In this document: positions 33,714 to 42,139 of the stretch, piece after piece | Position numbering within the stretch: the first letter of the stretch is position 1 | How the letters are laid out: each line of letters starts with the position of its first letter | From: a virus | Virus record (IMG/VR): IMGVR_UViG_3300028173_000003 | Span: 1-64,000 of that record | DNA: 64,000 nt | Reading direction: 5' to 3' (one strand) | Position numbers and translations under genes: made by a program | Notes under the pieces: generated by a model | What the model saw: only the letters and a program-made list of their open reading frames with translations | The model's database searches: none | What the model was told of the DNA's origin: nothing

Positions 33714-35243
33714 ATGGAGACATGTTTAATTTGTGGAAAGGAAAAGAAAAGTAAAAGAGCATTGGCAACTCATCTTCAAATGGTTCACCACTTGAAATCA
33801 AAGGATTATACAATTCAATATATCTTAAAGGGAGAGCAACCAAAATGTTTGCTATGTAACAATGAGCCTCGTTATGTATCTTTTGAATTTAAACAATATT
33901 GCAAAGAACACAAGAACATTGCAGAAACAAAAGGAGGAAAGAGGGGAGGAAGAGGAGCGAAACTTTCTCTTGACGTTTTCGAAGAAAGATTAAAGGAATA
34001 TTGTTCTTTAAGAAATGTAGAAGATTTGAACAATAGGTATGAGGATTATATTAGCCAGAACGAAAAGAACATTAAAGTAAAATGTAACAAGTGCGAAGAG
34101 GAATTGACGACATCTTTAAATTATCTAAGAGATCATAGTTCAATATGCGGGAATTGTAGAGATCGTTCTACGTCTGAAGAGACAAAAGGCAAAATTTCAA
34201 ACACCTTAACGATGAAGAAGGAAGTATTTGAAAAAAGAGTACTGAATAAGTGCGACACGTTTAAAGTTTTAACAAAATATGAAGAATATGGCTCAAGAAA
34301 ATTACAAAAGAAACTGAAAGTAGAATGTGCAAAGTGTGGAGATATTACTAAAAGAACGCTACAACAACTTGACGAAGGGACTTTATGTTGGAAGTGTAAT
34401 CCGTCTTCAAAGCCGGAGAACGAAGTTGCCGAATGGGTAGAATCTCTTGGACTCGATGTTGTAAGAAACAGCAGAAAGATCATTGCTCCAAAAGAGATTG
34501 ATATTTACATTCCATCAAAAAAGGTTGCCATCGAATATAACGGATTGTATTGGCATAGTGAATTAAATAAAGAGAAATCATACCATTCAGATAAATCAAA
34601 GGCTTGCAAGGATAAGGGCATCTTTCTATTCCACGTGTTTTCAGATGATTGGGAACAGAAGCAAGATGTTGTTAAATCAATGATCAAAAACAAGTTAGGA
34701 CTTAACAAGACAAAGGTTGCAGCAAGAAAGTGCAAGATCATCGAGCAAGAGAAAAACAAACTAATGGATAAGTTTTTTAATGATAATCATTTATTAGGGC
34801 ATGTTCAAGCAACTAAAGGATTTTTCTTGGAATATAACGATCAGGTTGTTGCAGGAATTACGCTAAGAAAGCCTGCACACAGAAAATATAAAGGATCAGT
34901 TGAGGTTGCAAGGTTCACAACAAAGATCGATACAACAGTCCAAGGTGGATTTTCAAAACTTCTCAAGGCAGCAATCAAATGGGCAAAGGACAATGGTTAT
35001 GAAAAAGTTATTACATATGCAGACTTGTCTCACGGCAATGGCAATGTATATGAGAAGAACGGATTTACATTCCTAAACGAAACAAAGTTAAGTTATTGGT
35101 ATACCGATGGCATCTCACGCTACAATAGATTCAAATTCAGAGCACAAGATGGCAAAACAGAGAAACAAGTTGCAGAAGATAATGGTGTATTCAAGATCTT
35201 TGGTTGTGGGAATAATTTGTATGAACTGCCACTTTCTCCTTGA
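33714..35243 (+). CDS. Vsr-like (EDxHD) homing endonuclease with GNAT-like domain
   Basis: 509 aa behind AAGGAG. N-terminal finger CLICGKEKKSKRALATHLQM with H-x3-4-H, then three more CxxC pairs (residues 50-230). The nuclease core is SKPENEVAEWVESLGL, EIDIYIPSKKVAIEYNGLYW with HSE after it, and FLFHVFSDDW, which is the E-D-H pattern of Vsr-like EDxHD homing endonucleases. The C-terminal 180 residues (NHLLGHVQATKGFFL, VVAGITLRK, VEVARFTTKID, GGFSKLLKAAIKWA, YADLSHGNG) read as a GNAT/Mom-like acyltransferase fold. Free-standing, inserted between capsid and ligase genes. Confidence 0.78.
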   Translation: METCLICGKEKKSKRALATHLQMVHHLKSKDYTIQYILKGEQPKCLLCNNEPRYVSFEFKQYCKEHKNIAETKGGKRGGRGAKLSLDVFEERLKEYCSLRNVEDLNNRYEDYISQNEKNIKVKCNKCEEELTTSLNYLRDHSSICGNCRDRSTSEETKGKISNTLTMKKEVFEKRVLNKCDTFKVLTKYEEYGSRKLQKKLKVECAKCGDITKRTLQQLDEGTLCWKCNPSSKPENEVAEWVESLGLDVVRNSRKIIAPKEIDIYIPSKKVAIEYNGLYWHSELNKEKSYHSDKSKACKDKGIFLFHVFSDDWEQKQDVVKSMIKNKLGLNKTKVAARKCKIIEQEKNKLMDKFFNDNHLLGHVQATKGFFLEYNDQVVAGITLRKPAHRKYKGSVEVARFTTKIDTTVQGGFSKLLKAAIKWAKDNGYEKVITYADLSHGNGNVYEKNGFTFLNETKLSYWYTDGISRYNRFKFRAQDGKTEKQVAEDNGVFKIFGCGNNLYELPLSP

Positions 35244-35260
35244 TTTTCGAACGATTCTCC

Positions 35261-35289
35261 TTGACAAGTATCTTATATCATACTATAAT
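35261..35289 (+). promoter_or_regulatory. Consensus sigma-70 promoter before DNA ligase
   Basis: TTGACA (35261-35266), 17-nt spacer, TATAAT (35284-35289), 25 nt before ATG 35315. A perfect host-type promoter, fitting early expression of ligase inside an otherwise late region. Confidence 0.75.
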
Positions 35290-35314
35290 ATAAACAACAT
35301 GAGAGGAGAGGTAA

Positions 35315-36778
35315 ATGACAAAGGTATACGACATTCTAAAAGAGATCAAGGCGACATCAAAGAAGAACGAAAAACTTGCAATTCTTAAAAAGAATAAAGA
35401 TAACGAATTGTTAAAGCAAGTTATCTATCATGCCCTAAACCCGCATTATCGGTATTACATGACAGAGAAGACGATCCCAGAAGATTATAGTATGATTAAT
35501 CCTCAAATTACGCTTGGAGAAGCTATCGAAGATTTGTACAAACTTCATGAACGAAAGATCACAGGACATGCTGCAATTGAATATGTACATGGTCAGATGC
35601 TTGGGTTAACCCGAGAAGATGCAAATGTATACTATGACGTAATTCTCAAAGATCTTAAATCTGGATTCTCTGCCAAGACTGCAAATAAAGTGTTTGGCAA
35701 GAATTTCATTCCAACAATCCCATATATGAGATGTTCTAGTGATGATAAGCACCTTGCCAAAATCAAATATCCCGCCATTTGTCAAGAGAAAATGGATGGA
35801 GCATTCTGTAATATTGTTGTTCACGACAAGGAAGTTGATTTTATAACAAGGAATGGCACAGTATTCGCGGTAAACAATATTGTAAATTCTGTTCTAGGAA
35901 TGACCGAAGAACAGGTTCTTATTGGGGAGATGTTGTACTTGGTTGATGGGAAGATTGCCGAGAGAAAGGTAGGAAACGGCAAGATCAATAAATTAATCAA
36001 GTCAGAACAGACAAGAGAATCAATTGCAAAGAAATACCAAGAAGCCACAACAATCAGACAAAGAGAAAAGTTGGATGAAAAGATTGCAGCTTTAAATCTT
36101 GATTTGTATCATATTGATACGAACATCGTTATGAAGGTGTGGGATATGATTCCATATGAAGATTGGATTAATGGCGAATACAATATGGCATACGAGGATA
36201 GGTTTGAAAAGGTAAAGGAATTGTGCAAGCACTGGATGAATAATGGATCAATTCTCCCTGTTGAATCGCAAGATGTCCAAGACGAAGAAGAATTCAGAAA
36301 GACAACAAGAGCATACATTAAAGAAGGAAAGGAAGGATCGGTTCTAAAGAACAAGACATCATTTTTCAAAGATGGAACATGTCGAGAACAAATCAAAGGT
36401 AAGGCCAAGAGAGATACAGATTTAAGATGTATTGGATGGGAGAAGGGAAAGAGTGGATCAACATTTGAAAATGGTATTGGTAGTCTAATCCTCGAATCAT
36501 CAGACAAAAAGTTGAAGGTCAATGTAGGAACAGGATTTGCAAGATCTCAAAGAGGGCTTGAACCAATTGATACAAATAATATTGCAAAAGGATTGCAAGC
36601 CATTGAAGACTTTGACTTCGATCAGTATACAGGTAAGATTATCGAAGTTGAATATAACGAACTTATTGAAACAAAGTCCAACAGAGAGACGTACAGTCTA
36701 TTCCTTCCAGTATTTGTTGAAGTTCGAAACGACAAGGATGAAGCAGATGGATTAACAAAGATTCAGGAGGATAATTAA
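35315..36778 (+). CDS. ATP-dependent DNA ligase (T4 gp30-like)
   Basis: 487 aa behind GAGAGGAGAGG. The nucleotidyltransferase motif I is EKMDGAF with the adenylated Lys at K159. Then VDFITRNGTVF (motif III region), VLIGEMLY, VMKVWDMIP and EGSVLKNKTSFFKDG (motif IV/V), and an OB-fold C-terminus (LRCIGWEKGKSGSTFENGIG). It seals nicks in replication and recombination. Length and motif order match T4 gp30. Confidence 0.9.
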   Translation: MTKVYDILKEIKATSKKNEKLAILKKNKDNELLKQVIYHALNPHYRYYMTEKTIPEDYSMINPQITLGEAIEDLYKLHERKITGHAAIEYVHGQMLGLTREDANVYYDVILKDLKSGFSAKTANKVFGKNFIPTIPYMRCSSDDKHLAKIKYPAICQEKMDGAFCNIVVHDKEVDFITRNGTVFAVNNIVNSVLGMTEEQVLIGEMLYLVDGKIAERKVGNGKINKLIKSEQTRESIAKKYQEATTIRQREKLDEKIAALNLDLYHIDTNIVMKVWDMIPYEDWINGEYNMAYEDRFEKVKELCKHWMNNGSILPVESQDVQDEEEFRKTTRAYIKEGKEGSVLKNKTSFFKDGTCREQIKGKAKRDTDLRCIGWEKGKSGSTFENGIGSLILESSDKKLKVNVGTGFARSQRGLEPIDTNNIAKGLQAIEDFDFDQYTGKIIEVEYNELIETKSNRETYSLFLPVFVEVRNDKDEADGLTKIQEDN

Positions 36779-36779
36779 A

Positions 36780-36836
36780 ATGAAAGAAGAAATCAACATC
36801 CTCAAAGAACACCTCAAGAAGTTTGACAAACAATAA
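36780..36836 (+). CDS. Possible 18-aa microprotein
   Basis: ATG at 36780 sits 6 nt after a strong CAGGAGG inside the end of the ligase gene and opens an 18-codon frame (MKEEINILKEHLKKFDKQ) ending in TAA. The peptide would be a charged amphipathic helix. The strong ribosome site has no other obvious customer. Too short to confirm from sequence. Confidence 0.35.
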   Translation: MKEEINILKEHLKKFDKQ

Positions 36837-36850
36837 TTAACGCTTTCTTT

Positions 36851-36866
36851 AACTATTTAGAGTGTA
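36851..36866 (+). promoter_or_regulatory. Late-type promoter box CTATTTA
   Basis: CTATTTA at 36853-36859 in AACTATTTAGAGTG, 34 nt before ATG 36894. Member of the 14-copy set, here heading the neck/tail block. Confidence 0.55.
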
Positions 36867-36893
36867 TCATAATAGTTATGGAGAAGTGTATCT

Positions 36894-38126
36894 ATGTCAT
36901 ATCCTGAATTTTCTCCTGCTTCTCAAATAAGCAGCACAGTACTACCAGAGACAGGAAGCGAAGGAAGTGTCCTTGCAGCCTTGCCATTTGGTATCTATCA
37001 ATCAACTGCATTCCTTTCTGGAGCAGCAGATCAAGTAACATATGTGTATCGAAGATTAGGAGGAGACGTTCTTGATCTTGAGATTACAGAAGATAATGTG
37101 TATTCAGCATATGAAGAAGCTTGTCTTGAATATTCATATCTAATCAACATCCATCAAGCCAAAAACGTATTAGGTGATGTATTAGGTTCGACAACGGGTT
37201 CTTTCGATCAGGATGGGAACATTATCGATGGAGCACAGAATGTTGAATCAATGTACCCTAAATTTGGATATGCCTATTCAAGAAAGGTATCTGATGCTGT
37301 AGGATCTGCAATGGCTATTGGAGGCTCAGAACCCGTCTATTCTGCATCTTTCGTGATCAAAGAACACCAGCAAGATTATGACCTACAAGAGATCATTAGT
37401 ACATCAGTTGAACACTCTGGAGCAGTAGGAAACAATAGGGTTCTCATTAAAAGAGTGTTTTACAAGACTCCCCATAGTATGTGGAGATTCTATGGTTATT
37501 ATGGTGGACTCAATGTCGTAGGTAACTTGCAGAACTATGGGCAGTGGGCAGATGATAGCTCATTCCAGGTTATCCCAGCTTGGCAGAACAAGATGCAGGC
37601 AGGAGCATTTGAAGATCACCTATATACAAGAACATCTCACTACTCATTTCAGGTAAGAAATAACAAGTTGAGAATTTTCCCTGCTCCTACATTTGCAGAT
37701 CCTCACAACTTCTGGGTCGAATTCATGGTTGATGGAGATGCTTGGGATGAAGACCCAAACAATCCAACTGGGGTTACTGGGGTAAACAACATGAACACCA
37801 TTCCTTTTGAAAATGTACCTTACGAAAGTATTAACTCTATTGGTAAACAGTGGATCAGAAGGTTTGGGTTGGCCTTGATTAAGGAAACGTTAGGACAAGT
37901 TAGAGGAAAGTTCACATCTGGTATCCCATTCCCTAATGGTAACGTAACATTGAATGCGTCAGAACTATTGACACAAGCCAAAGATGAACAAGAGAAGTTA
38001 CGAGAAGAACTAAAAACAATCCTTGATGAATTGACGTATGCCAAATTGGCAGAGCGTGATGCCACAATTATGGATAACACATTAAAGGTAAATGAAAAGA
38101 TCCCTCTCTTCATCTTCCGAGGATAA
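36894..38126 (+). CDS. Neck / head-completion protein (T4 gp13-like, probable)
   Basis: 410 aa. ADQVTYVYRRLGGDVLDLEI near the N-terminus, and INSIGKQWIRRFGLALIKET with LGQVRGKF near the C-terminus, are the segments I associate with T4-type neck proteins of marine myophages. Location right before a gp14-like gene supports gp13. It would bind the portal after packaging and accept the tail. The family call is from remembered patterns rather than a catalytic motif. Confidence 0.6.
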   Translation: MSYPEFSPASQISSTVLPETGSEGSVLAALPFGIYQSTAFLSGAADQVTYVYRRLGGDVLDLEITEDNVYSAYEEACLEYSYLINIHQAKNVLGDVLGSTTGSFDQDGNIIDGAQNVESMYPKFGYAYSRKVSDAVGSAMAIGGSEPVYSASFVIKEHQQDYDLQEIISTSVEHSGAVGNNRVLIKRVFYKTPHSMWRFYGYYGGLNVVGNLQNYGQWADDSSFQVIPAWQNKMQAGAFEDHLYTRTSHYSFQVRNNKLRIFPAPTFADPHNFWVEFMVDGDAWDEDPNNPTGVTGVNNMNTIPFENVPYESINSIGKQWIRRFGLALIKETLGQVRGKFTSGIPFPNGNVTLNASELLTQAKDEQEKLREELKTILDELTYAKLAERDATIMDNTLKVNEKIPLFIFRG

Positions 38127-38132
38127 AAAAAT

Positions 38133-40745
38133 ATGAATAAAGAAACAATCAAAAATCTAATTTTAAATGAACATCAAAAGTTTCTTAGAGAGGCAACCAC
38201 TGGGAAAGGTCGTTATGGAGAAGATATCACCATTTCAGACATGTATTCTGATGAATTGATGCGCTTTTTGGATGATGAATATGATGAAGAAGAAATGACA
38301 GATTGGATGATTTTGAATAATCGAGCTACAGATATGAATTTGCTGTGGAATTTGGCAATGAAGACTCCAAACGTTGATACTTTAGTTTCTATTATCCGAA
38401 GCAACAAGATGTCAGACGATATGTTGGAAGAGTTGAGAGTAGAGCTTTCGAAAGAAGATTACACAACACAAGATGCCCAAAGATTAAGTGAAGAATTCAC
38501 AGAACGTTTGGGAGAAGAATTCCAAGTAGGGGATGCAGTATCTTATTATGATCACAGAAGACAAAGAACAATAAGAGGAACAATTGACGATATTCGAGGA
38601 GATAGGGCATTTATTCAAGAGCCAAATAGAGAAATGTTAAGTAACAGACCTTTTAGCGACTTGAGAAAGGTAAGGGAAATTTCTGCATCCGGCAGGATAG
38701 AAAGAGAAGATCTCGAAAGACTGCCAACAGAAGAATTCCAAGTAGGGGATGAAGTGGAATACACTACACAAGTTGGAACGAGACAAGAGAAAGAACGAGG
38801 CGTGATTAGTGATACCTACAATACTTACAATGATAACGCTATTTATACTATATCTCTTTCTAGAGGAAGAAGTGCAGAGGTAAGAAGAAATGAAATTACA
38901 TTAGTAAATAAAAAACCACCAATCCCAACCCAAGTCCTACAAACCGGAGATCGTGTATCTGTCAAATCAATGATGGGAGACAAAGAAGGACACATTATTG
39001 CAAAGCATGGCGACAAGTACAGCATTCAAATAGGACCAGACCATATCCTAAAAGGTGTGACATTGGATAGAATCAAAGTATTGCAAGCAAAGGCGAATAT
39101 GCCAAAATCTGCCAAGTCAGATGAAGAAGTCCGAATGTCAATGATGGATTTTGATGATGAACCCGAGACAGAAAAAAATAAAGATGATGATGGAACAAGA
39201 TTTGGTAGACTTGAACTTGATGAGGGCATTATTAAAAATTGGAAAGAAAATTTAAGAAAGGCCAAAGATCCAAACACATCACCTGACGAGTTGATAGAGC
39301 TGTCAAAAAACATTAGACCTGCAGTGAAAATGGCAGTTGCCGCAAATTCAAATACTCCAAGTTCTACACTGAAAGATTTGGCAAAAAGTAAACTAGGCAA
39401 AGTACAAGCTTTGGCGATCTTAAATCCAAATATCGAGGTTAGAGATATTCATATAGTTTTGGAGGAACTTGGAGTCAGTACTTCAACAAGATTAATTAGA
39501 TTACTTCGCAGAAAGTATGGTCGTCGTTGGGAGACCATAGAACGAATTGGAAAGTTTGAAGTAGGAGATAATGTATCATTCTTGTGGACAGGTAGAGTTG
39601 ATCCTCGGATATACGGAGTAATTGGAAGAGTTGAAGGAGAACGGGGTTATGGTACTGACAGTTATTGGATTGGTATTCCAAGAAGCCAACAAGAAAGGGA
39701 TACAACTCCAACGGGGACGTGGGTTGACGGCTCAGAACTTCGTCTTGAAACGGGGACATCTTCAGAAATGGCCCAAGGAAGGGTTCGTCAAGGAAGTATA
39801 ATTGAATTTGATGTATCTGGAGATACCTATATTGGGAGAGTTATTGGAATAGGCAGTGATGGGATGATTGTGGTTGATGTCGCAAATCATGAAGAAAATA
39901 TGCGTATATCAAGAGAAAGTGTTGTAAGCATATCTAATCCTTCTTCGACAACTCTTCGGCCAGGAATAGAAGATGATTTTGAAAGAGAATTGGAAAATGT
40001 TGTAGATAGATACAGAGCTTCTCTTGCAAGTAAAGAGCTAGCCCCTAAACAAGGTGATCGCGTTGAATTCAAGGACTCCTTTGGTATTGCAACTATTGGC
40101 AAGATCCAGACAATTCATGACAATGATACCTACACCGTTGGAGTGAAAGGTGGAACGAAGCAAGTTGCCAAATCAAAGATTACAAAGATCCTCGACAAGA
40201 AGAAAGAGAAAACAGATCAAAGAGATGACACCCAATCAAGATTTGATATGTTAGATTTTGATGGTGGCAATACAACAAGTACCCGAGACAAAGAAACAAA
40301 AGAAAGGAGATTCAATATGTTAGATTTAGATGAAGCTCGAAAATTTATTAACGATCTTGTAAAAGAAGAATTGGAGAATGTTCAATCAACTACTCCAAAA
40401 GTAGGAGATGAAGTAACCGTTTCTTTCCAAAGAAGGGAAGATGAGCATGGCATCATTATTGCACAAAACCGAGAGCAAACCAGATTCAATGTCAAGATTG
40501 GTAAGGCACAAGTCATTAAAGGACTACCAGCAGAAAGATTAATTATTACAAAGGTTGGACCATCCCCAGAAGATAAGGATGGTAAACGAAGATTCAACAT
40601 GATGGACCTTGACGATAAGGGTGTTGAAGTTGTTAACAATAGAGGCAGAGATGACGATCATTCAAGATTCAATCGACTTGAACTTGACGAGGCAAAAGAA
40701 ATGATCAAGAAGTTAGTTATTCGAGAAGGGAAAGAGAGAAAGTAA
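38133..40745 (+). CDS. Giant protein with seven SH3-like barrels and RF-motifs
   Basis: 870 aa with no known family. The N-terminus is NKETIKNLILNEHQKFL. Seven barrels of about 50 residues, each opening with a (Q/E)VGDxV pattern, lie at about 129-180, 202-258, 269-318, 474-537, 551-600, 638-687 and 755-808. A short variant-Leu-rich-like section occupies 380-435. Between barrels, RF[DNG][MR][LM][DE]x[DE] occurs five times (356, 703, 726, 820, 845), several followed by LDE-A. The same barrels and motif occur in the gene at 12616. It sits between gp13- and gp14-like genes, so a head/neck or internal virion protein is inferred. Confidence 0.65.
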   Translation: MNKETIKNLILNEHQKFLREATTGKGRYGEDITISDMYSDELMRFLDDEYDEEEMTDWMILNNRATDMNLLWNLAMKTPNVDTLVSIIRSNKMSDDMLEELRVELSKEDYTTQDAQRLSEEFTERLGEEFQVGDAVSYYDHRRQRTIRGTIDDIRGDRAFIQEPNREMLSNRPFSDLRKVREISASGRIEREDLERLPTEEFQVGDEVEYTTQVGTRQEKERGVISDTYNTYNDNAIYTISLSRGRSAEVRRNEITLVNKKPPIPTQVLQTGDRVSVKSMMGDKEGHIIAKHGDKYSIQIGPDHILKGVTLDRIKVLQAKANMPKSAKSDEEVRMSMMDFDDEPETEKNKDDDGTRFGRLELDEGIIKNWKENLRKAKDPNTSPDELIELSKNIRPAVKMAVAANSNTPSSTLKDLAKSKLGKVQALAILNPNIEVRDIHIVLEELGVSTSTRLIRLLRRKYGRRWETIERIGKFEVGDNVSFLWTGRVDPRIYGVIGRVEGERGYGTDSYWIGIPRSQQERDTTPTGTWVDGSELRLETGTSSEMAQGRVRQGSIIEFDVSGDTYIGRVIGIGSDGMIVVDVANHEENMRISRESVVSISNPSSTTLRPGIEDDFERELENVVDRYRASLASKELAPKQGDRVEFKDSFGIATIGKIQTIHDNDTYTVGVKGGTKQVAKSKITKILDKKKEKTDQRDDTQSRFDMLDFDGGNTTSTRDKETKERRFNMLDLDEARKFINDLVKEELENVQSTTPKVGDEVTVSFQRREDEHGIIIAQNREQTRFNVKIGKAQVIKGLPAERLIITKVGPSPEDKDGKRRFNMMDLDDKGVEVVNNRGRDDDHSRFNRLELDEAKEMIKKLVIREGKERK

Positions 40746-40748
40746 ATA

Positions 40749-41240
40749 ATGACAAACGAATGGCAACAACCCCCAAACCGCCCACCAGCCCTATTCGCAG
40801 GGGACAAGGAAAGAGATTTAACTCATCAAGTAGGAAATGAGCTTATAGAAAGAGTAATGGGTACAGAAGTATTCTATTACCCTATCTCAAGAGAGTTGAC
40901 AAACTACCATTCACTATATGGAGAAGCAATAACAAAAACATTCCTTCCAGCTATTAGAGTATATGCAGTAATTGCATGGGAAGGATACAAAACAGAGACG
41001 ACAGAATTAGGTATTGATAAGAGACCATCAATTAAAATACATTTTCATCATAGAAGGTTGACAACAGATCAAGATTTGAATGTGACAGTTGGAGATTTTG
41101 TAAAGTACGGAGATAGCTATTTTGAGATCACAGAATTAAACGAACCTACTCCCGTCTTTGGTCATATTGAACACCAAGTAGAAATTGAAGCGATGTGTAT
41201 CAAGGCAAGAAAAGGATTATTTCAAGGGCATGACGAATAA
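40749..41240 (+). CDS. Neck protein (T4 gp14-like)
   Basis: 163 aa, 3 nt after the giant repeat protein. LFAGDKERDLTHQVGNELIE with RVMGTEVFYYP, then LYGEAITKTFLPAIRVYA, and later GDFVKYGDSYFEI, match the gp14 neck family. It completes the head-tail junction with gp13 and gp15. Its stop overlaps the next ATG (TAATG). Confidence 0.7.
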   Translation: MTNEWQQPPNRPPALFAGDKERDLTHQVGNELIERVMGTEVFYYPISRELTNYHSLYGEAITKTFLPAIRVYAVIAWEGYKTETTELGIDKRPSIKIHFHHRRLTTDQDLNVTVGDFVKYGDSYFEITELNEPTPVFGHIEHQVEIEAMCIKARKGLFQGHDE

Positions 41241-42061
41241 TGGCAAACGATAATTCAACAATACCATTCCAAGCATCAACCTTGGAAACAATTGATGAAG
41301 GATTTTTCAACTGGGTTGACAAAGACCTTGATCTGTTTTGTGATACCAATACCGGATGGAAGAAGTCTCCCGTATTTTGGGTAGGAGCAGAACGATCATT
41401 CCAATCCAAAGATGACAAGGAGAGGTTTGACGACACTGGAGCATTGATCTTCCCTGCAATTACTATTGAGAGAAAGAGTATAAACAAAAATCCAAACAGT
41501 AAAGGATCTGCATGGGCAAACGTACCACCAGTAGGGGATCTCAAGGGTGGTAGCATCTCGATAACAAGAAGATTAAAACAAGACAAGACTGCCAATTACA
41601 CAAATACACTTTCAAAGAGAAAGACAGGACAAGAGAACTTCCCAAAGATTACCAACAAGATGGTATATGAAACTATCACAATCCCAATGCCAGTTTATAT
41701 TGACATCAATTATGAAGTAACATTGAGAACAGAATACCAACAACAGATGAATACATTGATGTCTCCATTTATAACAAAGCCTGGAGGAATTAACTACATT
41801 ACCTTCGAGAATGAGAATCACAGATACGAGGCATTTATTCAAGAAGATTTTGCACAATCTAACAACGTCGATTCAATGGGAAATGAAGAAAGAAAGTATA
41901 TCACAAAGATTACAGTTAAGGTCTTAGGATACATCTATTCCGAGGACAAAAATGAAGAACAACCAAAGATTGTAAGAAGAGAATCTATCGTAGAAGTAAA
42001 GATCCCAAGAGAAAGAGCACTAACCCAAGAAGAACAAGACTATATCACCCTAAATTCATAG
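41240..42061 (+). CDS. Tail completion / sheath stabiliser (T4 gp15-like)
   Basis: 273 aa, overlapping the gp14-like gene by one base. LETIDEGFFNWVDKDLDLF, SPVFWVGAERSFQ, and a C-terminal YIDINYEVTLRTEYQQQMNT with MSPFITKPGGINYITF are gp15-type segments. It would cap the tail tube and sheath at the head-proximal end. Order gp13-gp14-gp15-sheath-tube agrees with T4. Confidence 0.68.
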   Translation: MANDNSTIPFQASTLETIDEGFFNWVDKDLDLFCDTNTGWKKSPVFWVGAERSFQSKDDKERFDDTGALIFPAITIERKSINKNPNSKGSAWANVPPVGDLKGGSISITRRLKQDKTANYTNTLSKRKTGQENFPKITNKMVYETITIPMPVYIDINYEVTLRTEYQQQMNTLMSPFITKPGGINYITFENENHRYEAFIQEDFAQSNNVDSMGNEERKYITKITVKVLGYIYSEDKNEEQPKIVRRESIVEVKIPRERALTQEEQDYITLNS

Positions 42062-42087
42062 TATAAAAACAACTTTACATTTTTAAG

Positions 42088-42104
42088 AACTATTTAATAT
42101 AAAA
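42088..42104 (+). promoter_or_regulatory. Late-type promoter box CTATTTA
   Basis: CTATTTA at 42090-42096 in AACTATTTAATATAAAAG, 43 nt before the sheath ATG at 42140. Confidence 0.55.
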
Positions 42105-42139
42105 GTCGTAGTATGTTTGAATAAAGGAGATCTATCAAC

